A stretch of 8,406 nucleotides of DNA from the NCBI GenBank assembly GCA_018266965.1, contig JAFDZJ010000156.1:1-8406 (forward strand). Reading direction: 5' to 3'. Within the stretch, counting starts at the first letter, position 1, and each line of letters starts with the position of its first letter. Positions 1-6,994 of this stretch are shown in pieces. A program made the translations under genes and the position numbers. The notes beneath the pieces are model-generated. The model was not told the origin of the DNA. It saw only the letters and a list, made by a program, of their open reading frames with translations, and did not search any database. The stretch is from Bacteroidota bacterium. Its GTDB lineage: Bacteria > Bacteroidota > Bacteroidia > Flavobacteriales > Weeksellaceae.

Positions 1-129
1 AACCAAATTTGTGCATTGGATTTCTCCTGAACATTTGTATATTGGCCGTACGCTACGCGGAAATTACGGCCAAGCGGGCAGACGAGCCACCTATCCCCTG
101 CCAGCGCAAAGCCTCGAACCGTTGGTGGC
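1..129 (+). repeat. attC-like cassette site 1 (right part only)
   Basis: This is the right-hand part of a long palindromic site whose left arm lies before the window. It contains a 'gcgggcagacga' block shared with sites 3 and 5, then an inner arm (95-113, CCCCTGCCAGCGCAAAGCC) and the terminal box GTTGGTGGC (121-129). If it belongs to the ~200-bp class like sites 3 and 5, about 70 bases are missing. GTTGGTGGC is the exact reverse complement of the opening box of site 2 (GCCACCAAC, 3791-3799), as expected if both are ends of the same cassette. The RT gene begins about 50 bases further on. Both forward frames across this stretch happen to stay open but show no recognisable protein. Confidence 0.75.
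42..73. repeat. Perfect 9-bp inverted repeat inside site 1
   Basis: TTGGCCGTA (42-50) and TACGGCCAA (65-73) are exact reverse complements separated by 14 bases. No T-run follows, so it is not a classic intrinsic terminator. It lies in the variable central part of attC-like site 1 and may be a secondary hairpin on the loop of that site. It is not visible at the same place in sites 3 and 5. Confidence 0.6.
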
Positions 130-177
130 AATGCTAACGAACGACACAGAACTACGAACAAAAAAGATAAATGACAA

Positions 178-1548
178 ATGTTAGACCAGTCCTTTTCAAT
201 AGAAAATTTCAGAAAGATTCTTGACATAGAGAATCGCAAAGGGAATTATCTGGAAGGCGATTTTTTTTCCGACATAGCAGACATTAGTAAAAAAATAAAA
301 GAAACTAACGGAGAAATCAGAATACTCAAACAAAAAGGGTTAGACAAAGAAACGTTTATTGAAGAACGTAGTAGAATTAACGACAAGAAAGACGAACTAA
401 GCGAACAAAAAGAACAAAAACTGACAGAAAAACTTACGACAATTAGTTCAAACGTTACGGCTTCAGACTTTAAACTCACAATAGTTCAAGACACCACAAT
501 AACAGACAAGCCTGTTTACAAAACTGAATATAGCCTAGAAAACATTTTAACACTAAAGCAACTTCAATACAATTTCAGAAAACTTTACAAAGTAAAACAA
601 TCAAGCCGCTACTCTATCATAAGTCAGTTAAAGAACTTGCTTGATGATGGATTTCCAAAAATCATTTTAAAGACCGACATCAAAGAATTTTACGAAAATA
701 TTCCTCACGAAAAGTTATTAAAAAAAATCAATGACGACAATTTGTTAACGCATTTATCAATGCGTTTTATTCAACAAATTTTAAGCGAGTTCAAAGATAA
801 GTCGGGGGCAACCAAAGGTGTTCCGAGAGGAATCGGAATTAGCCCATATTTGACAGAACTCTATATGCGAGATATTGACGCAAAAATCAAACAGCTTCCC
901 AATTTGATGTATTACGCAAGATATGTGGACGACATTATTTTGATTTTTATGCCTCAAATAAATAGCACAACCAGAGACTATAAAAAAGAAGTAAAAGAAG
1001 TTCTTGCAAAAGAAGGTTTGATAATGAATGAAAGCGTTGATAAAACAAAACTTATTGACATATCAAACAAACACACGAACCAACAATACGATTTTGAATA
1101 TTTGGGTTACAAGTTTATTTCAGGATATGCTTCCAATAAGCATATTCCTCTAACATTAACAATTTCATCGAGGAAAAAGAAACGCTACGAAGATAGGTTG
1201 AAAAAGGCATTTGAACTTTATGCCAAGCAATCAAAGCTAAACGAAAAACAAGCGAGAAAACTATTTGTAAAACGAATCAAATTTTTAACGAGTAATACAA
1301 GGTTAGTAAACAATAAAAGAAATGTAATCACGGGAATTTATTATACCAATAGTTTAATTTCAACAACTGACGATTTCAAGGATTTAGACCTATGTTTTGA
1401 TGGTTTTATTAGCAGTTTTGCTTTACCAGCAAAACTTGCTATCAGAATTAGAAACTCAAATTCATTTGTTTCGGGTTTTAATCCAACAAATATTTCAAAG
1501 TTCAACGCAATTGAACTAAACAAAATGATGAACCACTGGACAAAGTGA
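178..1548 (+). CDS. drt3a: Drt3a-like reverse transcriptase (UG3-like), DRT type 3 defence
   Basis: A 456-residue protein of the 'unknown group' (UG) reverse transcriptases. A charged, probably coiled-coil N-terminus (about residues 30-95, rich in K and E) precedes the RT core. The first catalytic Asp is D167 in KTDIKEFYENIP. The loop GVPRGIGISPYL spans 214-225. The catalytic YVDD is Y249-D252 in YARYVDDIILIF, and a thumb-proximal FEYLGYKF motif lies at 306-313. A basic helical region completes the chain. No maturase or protease domain is attached. Identity as Drt3a rests on three things: the length, the tight pairing with a second divergent RT, and the AC-repeat RNA downstream. In DRT3 this enzyme is reported to copy the ncRNA template into poly(GT). 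The ATG at 178 has an A-rich leader and no Shine-Dalgarno sequence. The gene ends in a GTGA overlap with drt3b, suggesting translational coupling. RT function is near certain; the UG3 class is likely. Confidence 0.87.
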   Translation: MLDQSFSIENFRKILDIENRKGNYLEGDFFSDIADISKKIKETNGEIRILKQKGLDKETFIEERSRINDKKDELSEQKEQKLTEKLTTISSNVTASDFKLTIVQDTTITDKPVYKTEYSLENILTLKQLQYNFRKLYKVKQSSRYSIISQLKNLLDDGFPKIILKTDIKEFYENIPHEKLLKKINDDNLLTHLSMRFIQQILSEFKDKSGATKGVPRGIGISPYLTELYMRDIDAKIKQLPNLMYYARYVDDIILIFMPQINSTTRDYKKEVKEVLAKEGLIMNESVDKTKLIDISNKHTNQQYDFEYLGYKFISGYASNKHIPLTLTISSRKKKRYEDRLKKAFELYAKQSKLNEKQARKLFVKRIKFLTSNTRLVNNKRNVITGIYYTNSLISTTDDFKDLDLCFDGFISSFALPAKLAIRIRNSNSFVSGFNPTNISKFNAIELNKMMNHWTK

Positions 1549-3602
1549 AAAAACGAAAGAAAAAATATATCAAGTATAAAAAAGAAAGAGTTATTCTTTC
1601 TGATGTGTTGCCATTTGAAGTGCCGATTACATTCTCAAATCGTCATTTTTATGATTTTCTTTTGTCTTGTAAAATAGAAATTGAAGGCGAAAAAATCGCT
1701 ATTGGTAAAAACAACACACCAACAAACCAAGAAATTGTAAAACTACTTTTTGGCATTAACAAGGAAAAACCATTTACTGATAGTAAAGTCAATTTTGATG
1801 AAGACAAAAGAGATGCTATTCCTTTTGGATATAAGATTGTTCACAAAGAAAATGATTTTCGTGAATTGACAATTATTCACCCCAAAAATCAACTTGCAGT
1901 AATTGATTTTTACGACACATACAGAGACTTGATTTTGTATTACAGCAACAAAAGTCAATTTTCAATTAGAAGACCACATAGAATTGCGAAATACACATAC
2001 TTCAAAGACCGGCTTCATATAGAAAAACTTGCAGAAGCTAACGATGAAATCGTTGAGCAAAATGATTTGGAGTATGAAAACCTAAAAACATTCTTTGTTT
2101 ACAAGAAATACAGCAACATTCATAAGTTTTATGAATCATATCAATATCATCGTTGCGAGAAAAAGTTCAACTATCTTTTCAAGTTTGATATTTCAAAGTG
2201 TTTTGACAGCATTTACACACACTCTATTTCTTGGGCGTTATTAGATAAGGAAGTTGTAAAGAAATATTTAGCCGATAGTAAGCAAACATTTGGATATAGG
2301 TTTGATACTTTAATGCAAAAACTGAATTATAATGAAACAAACGGGATTGTAATTGGACCTGAATTTTCACGAATATTTGCCGAACTCATTTTACAAGAAA
2401 TTGACGACCGAGCAAAGCAAGAATTAAAACTTGCTGGACTGCACTACAAAAGGGACTACGAGATTTTCAGATACGTTGATGACTATTTTGTTTTTTACAA
2501 TGATGAAGCCGCCAAAGACAAAATATTAAGCACTTTTAGGTTGGGATTGCGTGATTTCAAACTGTCATTGAATGATTCGAAAACCATTCAATATAAAAAG
2601 CCGATTATTACAGAAATCACGATTGCGAAACAAAAAATAAACGACTTACTAAACACTATTTCATATAAAATAGACGAATTTGAAGAAGATTTTGAAGAAG
2701 ACGGAATAACGCCTATCAAGAAAAAGAAAGGTAAAATATATATTGATTCCAATAGTTTAATAACTAAGTTTAAAACAATAATTTTTGAAGCTAAAATTGA
2801 TTATAAAGACATTCTCAATTACACTTTTGCAATCATTGAGAGAAAGTTAAACTCATTGGTGAAAAACTACTTTAAAATTATTGATGAAAAAAATACGGAA
2901 AAGGATTTCACAAACGCTTTGCTTGAATTATTAGACTTCGTATTTTTCCTTTATTCTGTTTCGCCAAGAGTAAATACAACAATAAAACTTTGCAGAATAT
3001 TGCGAATAGTTACAGCAACATTAAACCTTAAAGGCGAGTTTAATATTGACTTTAAACACCTTGTTTTTAAAAAGATATATGACAACATTGTTTTTACTTT
3101 ACATAAAAACAAAACAGTTAAACATACACAAGTAGAAACGTTGTATTTACTTATTGCTCTTGGGGAACTTGGAAATAAATATTGGCTTACCGAAGATGTA
3201 CTTGCAAGTTATCTTCGTATTGAAAATAATGGAACTGACTTTTATTCGGAAACAGAATTAAACTATTTTTCAATAGTAGTTTCACTTTTTTATATGAAAG
3301 ACAAAGTTCGCTTTAAAAGACTTCGTGAGTTTATCTTACAGAGACTGGTTGAAAAATTTGAAAATGTTGATTATGGCTACAGAATAAAGAAGGCAGAATT
3401 AATTCTACTTTTGTTTGATATTATTGCTTATCCATTTGTAAATATTGACGCCATTAAACGAAAACTACTAACATTATACAAGATTGAAGATGTAGGCTTA
3501 CAAACGAATATTATTAACGCAAGAAATAATTGGTTTACAAATTGGTCAGAGTTTGACTTTGGAAAAGCTCTTGACGCAAAACAAAGCCAAGAAGTATATT
3601 AA
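1545..3602 (+). CDS. drt3b: Drt3b-like reverse transcriptase (UG8-like), DRT type 3 defence
   Basis: A 685-residue second reverse transcriptase, clearly different from its neighbour. A very basic start (KKRKKKYIKYKK) leads into about 200 residues of N-terminal region. The RT motifs follow: FKFDISKCFDSIYTH (D215, F220, D221), GIVIGPEFSRIFAEL (from G267) and FRYVDDYFVFY (Y310-D313). An acidic-then-basic linker (around 375-400) and a long helical C-terminal region of nearly 300 residues have no domain I can name. It starts with GTG at 1545, overlapping the drt3a stop codon by 4 nt; no in-frame ATG nearby is better. The pair of a ~450-residue and a ~650-700-residue RT fits DRT type 3 (UG3+UG8). 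As I recall, Drt3b is reported to make the poly(AC) strand without a nucleic acid template. All catalytic Asp residues are present, so it should be active. The exact UG8 assignment needs an alignment. Confidence 0.85.
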   Translation: MKKRKKKYIKYKKERVILSDVLPFEVPITFSNRHFYDFLLSCKIEIEGEKIAIGKNNTPTNQEIVKLLFGINKEKPFTDSKVNFDEDKRDAIPFGYKIVHKENDFRELTIIHPKNQLAVIDFYDTYRDLILYYSNKSQFSIRRPHRIAKYTYFKDRLHIEKLAEANDEIVEQNDLEYENLKTFFVYKKYSNIHKFYESYQYHRCEKKFNYLFKFDISKCFDSIYTHSISWALLDKEVVKKYLADSKQTFGYRFDTLMQKLNYNETNGIVIGPEFSRIFAELILQEIDDRAKQELKLAGLHYKRDYEIFRYVDDYFVFYNDEAAKDKILSTFRLGLRDFKLSLNDSKTIQYKKPIITEITIAKQKINDLLNTISYKIDEFEEDFEEDGITPIKKKKGKIYIDSNSLITKFKTIIFEAKIDYKDILNYTFAIIERKLNSLVKNYFKIIDEKNTEKDFTNALLELLDFVFFLYSVSPRVNTTIKLCRILRIVTATLNLKGEFNIDFKHLVFKKIYDNIVFTLHKNKTVKHTQVETLYLLIALGELGNKYWLTEDVLASYLRIENNGTDFYSETELNYFSIVVSLFYMKDKVRFKRLREFILQRLVEKFENVDYGYRIKKAELILLLFDIIAYPFVNIDAIKRKLLTLYKIEDVGLQTNIINARNNWFTNWSEFDFGKALDAKQSQEVY

Positions 3603-3719
3603 GAAACTGAAACAGTCCAACCGTTAACGCCATAGGTGGCACACACACAAGCAGAGTTAGGCATCACTATCAATGAGGTGTTTGACAACAAGAGCAGCAG
3701 GGACTGGCTGCTCTTTTTT
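3603..3719 (+). ncRNA. Candidate DRT3 non-coding RNA with ACACACACA template
   Basis: This stretch lies just after the drt3b stop codon. In order it holds a small hairpin ACTG-AAA-CAGT (3606-3616), a second hairpin GCCA-TAGG-TGGC (3629-3640), an uninterrupted ACACACACA tract (3641-3649) touching the second hairpin's 3' side, an apparently single-stranded stretch, and a strong intrinsic terminator (3690-3719). DRT3 systems carry an ncRNA whose ACACAC segment is reported to template poly(GT) synthesis by Drt3a. Position, tract and terminator all fit that. The RNA's 5' end cannot be read from sequence: it may lie within the end of drt3b, and no convincing promoter is seen. A GTG-started frame crosses it but encodes nothing recognisable and reads through the terminator, so I do not call it a gene. 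Confidence 0.75.
3690..3719 (+). terminator. Intrinsic terminator ending the DRT3 RNA
   Basis: AGAGCAGC (3691-3698) pairs perfectly with GCTGCTCT (3707-3714), plus an A-T closing pair (3690/3715), around an 8-base loop. The right arm runs into T6 (3714-3719). It would end both the drt3ab transcript and the ncRNA well before the attC-like site, giving the cassette its own 3' boundary of transcription. Confidence 0.85.
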
Positions 3720-3790
3720 AAAGACAAAAAAAAACTGCAAAAAACGACACAACAAAAAATGAATAATACAACGAAAGACAGAAAAGCACA

Positions 3791-3926
3791 GCCACCAACA
3801 CGGGTTTTGCGTCAGGCGGGGTGACGTGCAAAATTGGTGCTTTGTGCTTCTATTTAAGTTCAGTTCAGGTTGACAGTTTTGTGCTCCGAAACCCGCCCGA
3901 ACGCAAAGCCCCAAAACGTTAGTGGC
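3791..3926 (+). repeat. attC-like cassette site 2 (short class, ~136 bp)
   Basis: A long imperfect palindrome. The opening box is GCCACCAAC (3791-3799) and the closing box is GTTAGTGGC (3918-3926). The inner arms are 3806-3820 (TTTGCGTCAGGCGGG) and 3892-3907, which pair with one mismatch and one bulged base. The central ~70 bases resemble those of site 4, including a 'gttttgtgct' block before the right arm. The closing box belongs to cassette 2: it is exactly complementary to that cassette's own end box in site 3. The region is more GC-rich than the flanking genes. Confidence 0.82.
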
Positions 3927-4914
3927 CATTTGCCGAGACCTCAAATTACATTACTTCTTCCTATAAAACATGACACGACTTTTTCTTCTCATTTTACTTT
4001 TTATTGGACATATTTCATTTGGACAATTCACTGACACAGCTTTTGGAAAGCCTATATTTTGGTATCGTGTGAGTAACCCATGGGGAATGTTTATGGGGGC
4101 AGAAGGCCCACCATTTATTCTCTATGACAATGGTAAAATCTTGTTTTGGAAGAATAGAGCGTATTATTTGACACAGCTTGACGAAGATGAAAAGACACAA
4201 CTCATTTCTGAACTAAATTTAACCGATACTCTTTTTCAAAAAAGTAGATTTTATAATGCAACAAACCCTGACCCAAACAATGAAATAATAGCAACAGACA
4301 ACCCTTCTTATAGTATTTTCATAAATTTTGACACTTTAGTTCGTGTTTCTGTTTATGGTTATATCTCTTCAAGACAGTATCGTAAAAGGTTTCCATCACA
4401 AGTTCTCAATATACATGACTTTGTCTTGAACTTTGATGATGACAAATCAACAAGGTGGATACCAGATAAAATTGAAGTTATGCTATCTGACTATAGTCAT
4501 TCACCAGACACCCCAATTCAATGGCCTGCAAACTGGCCCGACCTAAATAGTCCAGATACACGAAGACAAAACGGGTATGTGACAAGTATCTTTTTGGACA
4601 AAAAATATTTCAATCAACTAAAAAAACTCATAAAGAAAAGAAGGGAAAAACAGGCATTTGAAATAAATGGACACGAGTTTTTTATCGGGTATAGATTTCC
4701 AATACCAGGGTTGAATTAAAACGGCCACTAACATGCGCATTGGCAATAGCAGGGGTTGACGTGCAAGCCATCGGCTACGGTTCGCTATCAGCTTTTGTTC
4801 CAGCTTGACGTTAATAATTTAGCTTTTGTTCATATCTTCATCTTCGGTAATTCTATTCGGCTTCGGTTCGGGCAGACGATTTTCAAATGCCCTGCCATCG
4901 CCAATGCTTTACCG
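3919..4914 (+). mobile_element. Gene cassette 2: exported protein
   Basis: This is a 996-bp cassette between the G^TT points of sites 2 and 3. Its start GTTAGTGGCC is an exact 10/10 complement of its end box GGCCACTAAC (4723-4732). The match extends to 13 of 14 bases, whereas the box facing that end box in site 3 matches only 7/10. It holds one gene. Confidence 0.72.
3970..4719 (+). CDS. Exported protein of unknown function
   Basis: A 249-residue protein I do not recognise. The N-terminus is a clean Sec signal peptide: T-R, then a hydrophobic stretch LFLLILLFIG, then HISFG, with likely cleavage before Q20 as is typical in Bacteroidota. No Cys follows, so it is not a lipoprotein, and there is no other membrane segment. 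The mature part is rich in aromatics and Asp and looks like a single mixed alpha/beta domain, with a basic stretch (KKLIKKRREK) near the end. It is probably periplasmic or secreted. The ATG at 3970 is chosen because it starts the signal peptide directly. The stop codon falls 3 bases before the site 3 opening box, so the gene fills its cassette. No function can be inferred from the neighbours, since each cassette is an independent unit. Confidence 0.8.
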   Translation: MTRLFLLILLFIGHISFGQFTDTAFGKPIFWYRVSNPWGMFMGAEGPPFILYDNGKILFWKNRAYYLTQLDEDEKTQLISELNLTDTLFQKSRFYNATNPDPNNEIIATDNPSYSIFINFDTLVRVSVYGYISSRQYRKRFPSQVLNIHDFVLNFDDDKSTRWIPDKIEVMLSDYSHSPDTPIQWPANWPDLNSPDTRRQNGYVTSIFLDKKYFNQLKKLIKKRREKQAFEINGHEFFIGYRFPIPGLN

Positions 4915-4922
4915 TTAGCTGC
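4723..4922 (+). repeat. attC-like cassette site 3 (long class, ~200 bp)
   Basis: The opening box is GGCCACTAAC (4723-4732) and the closing box is GTTAGCTGC (4914-4922). The inner arms GCATTGGCAATAGCAGGG (4737-4754) and 4890-4907 pair at 16 of 18 positions. The ~135-base centre shares blocks in the same order with site 5: 'ctatcagct', 'gcttgac', 'tttagctttt', 'tcggcttc', 'cgggcagac'. A short frame open across the site is an accident of its base composition. Confidence 0.82.
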
Positions 4923-6985
4923 AAGGCTATTACGACAACAACCAAGAAAATTAACAACGAAATATGTCAGCAATAAACTTAACTGAATTATTTAATACAA
5001 GAATTTTTAGAATTCCAGACTACCAAAGAGGTTATGCTTGGGAAGACAAGCAACTTAGTGAACTTTGGGACGACCTTGATGAAATCCCAACTATAAATGG
5101 TGAATTAAAAAAACACTATACGGGGACAATTTTTCTTGAAGAAACGAAACCAGCGGAAACCGAAAGTTGGTTGTCAAATGTGAAATTTTTCAATGTCGTT
5201 GACGGACAGCAAAGGCTGACAACAATCAGTATTTTGTTATACGAGCTTTTGAAAGCTACCGAAATCGGTTATGCCGAGAAGAAAAAGGACAAACTAATTG
5301 AAATATTCATCTACGAATCAAATATGTCAGGTGAAAGCAAAGTATACAAATTCAGCTATGCTTTTACAGACAAAAACTATAACTTTTTACTTCATACTAT
5401 TTTTGAAGATAAAAAAGTAGTTCTTAATCAAGGACACCTAAATCATTATACAAAGAATTTAGCAAATGCTAAAAGTTTCTTTCAAGAGAAAATTTCAAAA
5501 CTTCATGACGAACAAAAAAACTTATTGTTTAAAAAAATCACCACAGCACTTCAATTTGATATTAGAACAATTGAGAAAGATTTAGACGTTCAAGCAGTGT
5601 TTGAAACTATGAACAACAGAGGCAAACCGCTTTCAACTCTCGAAAAACTAAAAAACAGACTTATTTATCTAACGGAAAAACTTACAAGTCCTGATGAAGA
5701 CAAAAAGGTGTTACGAAAAAAAATAAATGACGCTTGGGGAAAAATCTATACTTGTTTAGCACAAAATCCTGAACAAATTCTTGATGAAGACGTGTTTTTA
5801 TCAGCACATTTATCCTTGTATAGAAAACCGGTAGAATCTACATTTTCAGAGAAAGTTGCAGAAGAAAAAGTTTTTCAAATGTTCTGTAACAAGCCAGAAA
5901 AATATGATTTAGATGAAAGTGGCAAAAAAGAAGAACCTATTACTTACAATAAAATAGATGATTACATCTTAAAACTTTCAGAGTTAGCACCAATTTGGTA
6001 TCAAGTTCACAATTCAAATTCTAAATTGATAAAGCGAATTTTAACTCTTGACAGCCGTAAAGACATCAAAATATTTCTTGCACTAATTCTCCTAAAATCA
6101 AATGACACCTTAACTCAAACGAAAACATTTGAGAATTTAGAAAAGATTCTATTTAGAAATCGTGTTCCTGGAATTTGGATTATGGACGAAAGGACTACTG
6201 CATCTTGGGCAAGGGATATTTACAATGAAGAAGACACAATTGAAGGGATAAACAAAAAGCAAGAAGACCTCTTAAACACAGTTGTTGTTATTCCAAATAT
6301 TATAAAATCATTCAAATCTTTATTCACCTACGAAAGAGGTGCAAAAGGATTTCATCGTTGGGGAGCCTTGAAATACTTCTTATTTGAATATGAAGAGCAT
6401 CTAAAACAAAAAGCAAAAGAAACCAACGACAAAGTAACGATAGACGACTTTTATGAAACAACAATTGAGCACATTATTCCTCAACAATTTTGGGACAATT
6501 GGCAAGACACAGTGAACAGTTTCACAGATGGTTTAGCAGCGGACGACATAGAGCAAGCGAGAAAAGTTATCATAAATACGCTTGGCAACTTGACAATTCT
6601 TAAAAATGGAAAAAATTCTTCATTGGGTAATAAAAGTTGGAAAGACAAGAAAGAACGATTTAGAACAGGCTCATACAACGAAATAGACATAAGTTCAAAC
6701 GATACTTGGGCAAAAGACAAAATTGCAGAACGTGGAAATAAGATGCTTAAATTTCTTGAAACAAAAATTAGCGGACTAAATTTTACAGAAGACGACATTG
6801 AAAAAACATTATTTTATGAAGACTACATCATCAACAAAATATACGACAGAAGCCCAGCAGCTAACAGCGGTTTGGCGTAATGGCGGGTGCAGTGCTTCGT
6901 ATGACAGTTTTATGGTAGGTTCAAGTGCAGTTCTTCGATTGAAGTTTTGTGCTAAAAATCCGCCACTACGCCAAGCCGCCAAACG
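4915..6985 (+). mobile_element. Gene cassette 3: DUF262-DUF1524 nuclease
   Basis: This is a 2071-bp cassette between the G^TT points of sites 3 and 4. Its start GTTAGCTGC is the exact complement of its own end box GCAGCTAAC (6857-6865). The closing box facing it in site 4, GTTAGCGGC, matches 8/9. It holds one gene, whose last codons lie in the site. Confidence 0.72.
4964..6880 (+). CDS. DUF262-DUF1524 protein, likely GmrSD/SspE-type DNA-modification-dependent nuclease
   Basis: A 638-residue soluble protein. The N-terminal DUF262 (GmrS/ParB-like NTPase) domain shows IPDYQRGYAW (17-26) and VVDGQQRLTT (78-87), where DGQQR is the family's nucleotide-binding/hydrolysis motif. A long, mostly helical middle follows. 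The C-terminal DUF1524 (His-Me/HNH-type nuclease) domain has IEHIIPQ with catalytic H503 (501-507), NTLGNLTIL (538-546) and the NSSLGNKSWKDKKERF block (551-566). Both active sites look intact. This architecture in one chain occurs in type IV restriction enzymes that cut glucosylated or otherwise modified phage DNA, and in SspE, which acts with phosphorothioate systems. No dnd/ssp genes are in view, so a stand-alone type IV role is more likely (inferred). The ATG at 4964 follows an A-rich leader; MSAINLTELF is the usual start of the family. The last 7 residues (AANSGLA) and the stop are encoded by attC-like site 4. Confidence 0.9.
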   Translation: MSAINLTELFNTRIFRIPDYQRGYAWEDKQLSELWDDLDEIPTINGELKKHYTGTIFLEETKPAETESWLSNVKFFNVVDGQQRLTTISILLYELLKATEIGYAEKKKDKLIEIFIYESNMSGESKVYKFSYAFTDKNYNFLLHTIFEDKKVVLNQGHLNHYTKNLANAKSFFQEKISKLHDEQKNLLFKKITTALQFDIRTIEKDLDVQAVFETMNNRGKPLSTLEKLKNRLIYLTEKLTSPDEDKKVLRKKINDAWGKIYTCLAQNPEQILDEDVFLSAHLSLYRKPVESTFSEKVAEEKVFQMFCNKPEKYDLDESGKKEEPITYNKIDDYILKLSELAPIWYQVHNSNSKLIKRILTLDSRKDIKIFLALILLKSNDTLTQTKTFENLEKILFRNRVPGIWIMDERTTASWARDIYNEEDTIEGINKKQEDLLNTVVVIPNIIKSFKSLFTYERGAKGFHRWGALKYFLFEYEEHLKQKAKETNDKVTIDDFYETTIEHIIPQQFWDNWQDTVNSFTDGLAADDIEQARKVIINTLGNLTILKNGKNSSLGNKSWKDKKERFRTGSYNEIDISSNDTWAKDKIAERGNKMLKFLETKISGLNFTEDDIEKTLFYEDYIINKIYDRSPAANSGLA

Positions 6986-6994
6986 TTAGCGGCT
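6857..6994 (+). repeat. attC-like cassette site 4 (short class, ~138 bp)
   Basis: The opening box is GCAGCTAAC (6857-6865) and the closing box is GTTAGCGGCT (6985-6994). The inner arms at 6867-6886 and 6960-6979 pair at 18 of 20 positions, the best in the window. The centre is related to that of site 2, including 'gttcaagtgcagttc' and 'gttttgtgct'. The stop codon of the DUF262 gene lies within the left arm. Confidence 0.85.

Larger units (their letters stand above)
122..3918 (+). mobile_element. Gene cassette 1: DRT3 operon plus ncRNA
   Basis: The cassette runs from the TT of GTTGGTGGC (site 1) to the G of GTTAGTGGC (site 2), assuming the integron G^TT crossover. Its start box is exactly complementary (9/9) to its own end box GCCACCAAC at 3791-3799. 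The box actually facing that end box in site 2 (GTTAGTGGC) matches 8/9. At about 3.8 kb, with two genes and an RNA, it is much larger than the one-gene, roughly 0.5-1 kb cassettes usual in integrons. No promoter is evident between the site and the first ATG, so transcription may come from upstream in the array. Confidence 0.7.

Noticed and set aside
2..181. Open frame from the window start (TKFVHWISPEHLY...) that could be the end of an upstream gene
   Set aside because: It runs through the whole of site 1 and overlaps the drt3a start; a second frame is also open over most of the same stretch. The site explains the lack of stops, though the first ~40 bases could still be the tail of a gene.
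178..3602. Retron, group II intron or diversity-generating element as the explanation for the RTs
   Set aside because: No msr/msd-type inverted structure or intron domain V is seen, neither RT has a maturase region, and there are no template/variable repeat pairs. Two coupled RTs fit DRT3 instead.
3624..3790. The ncRNA as a separate cassette beginning at GTTAACGCC
   Set aside because: The next end box, GCCACCAAC at 3791, is the exact partner of GTTGGTGGC at 121, not of GTTAACGCC, so genes and RNA form one cassette.
3636..3824. A 62-codon + strand frame starting with GTG over the ncRNA
   Set aside because: It crosses the AC tract, the terminator hairpin with its T-run and the start of site 2, and the translation resembles nothing. 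The RNA reading explains the structure better.
3657..3944. A 95-codon - strand frame across the ncRNA and site 2
   Set aside because: It lies antisense to the terminator and palindrome, and its Cys-rich translation has no family signature. It is an accident of the GC-richer site.
4756..4986. A 76-codon + strand frame inside site 3
   Set aside because: It lies almost wholly inside the palindrome and runs into the start of the DUF262 gene in another frame.
6798..6989. A 63-codon + strand frame over the end of the DUF262 gene and site 4
   Set aside because: The first part overlaps a well-supported gene in a different frame and the rest is the attC-like site.
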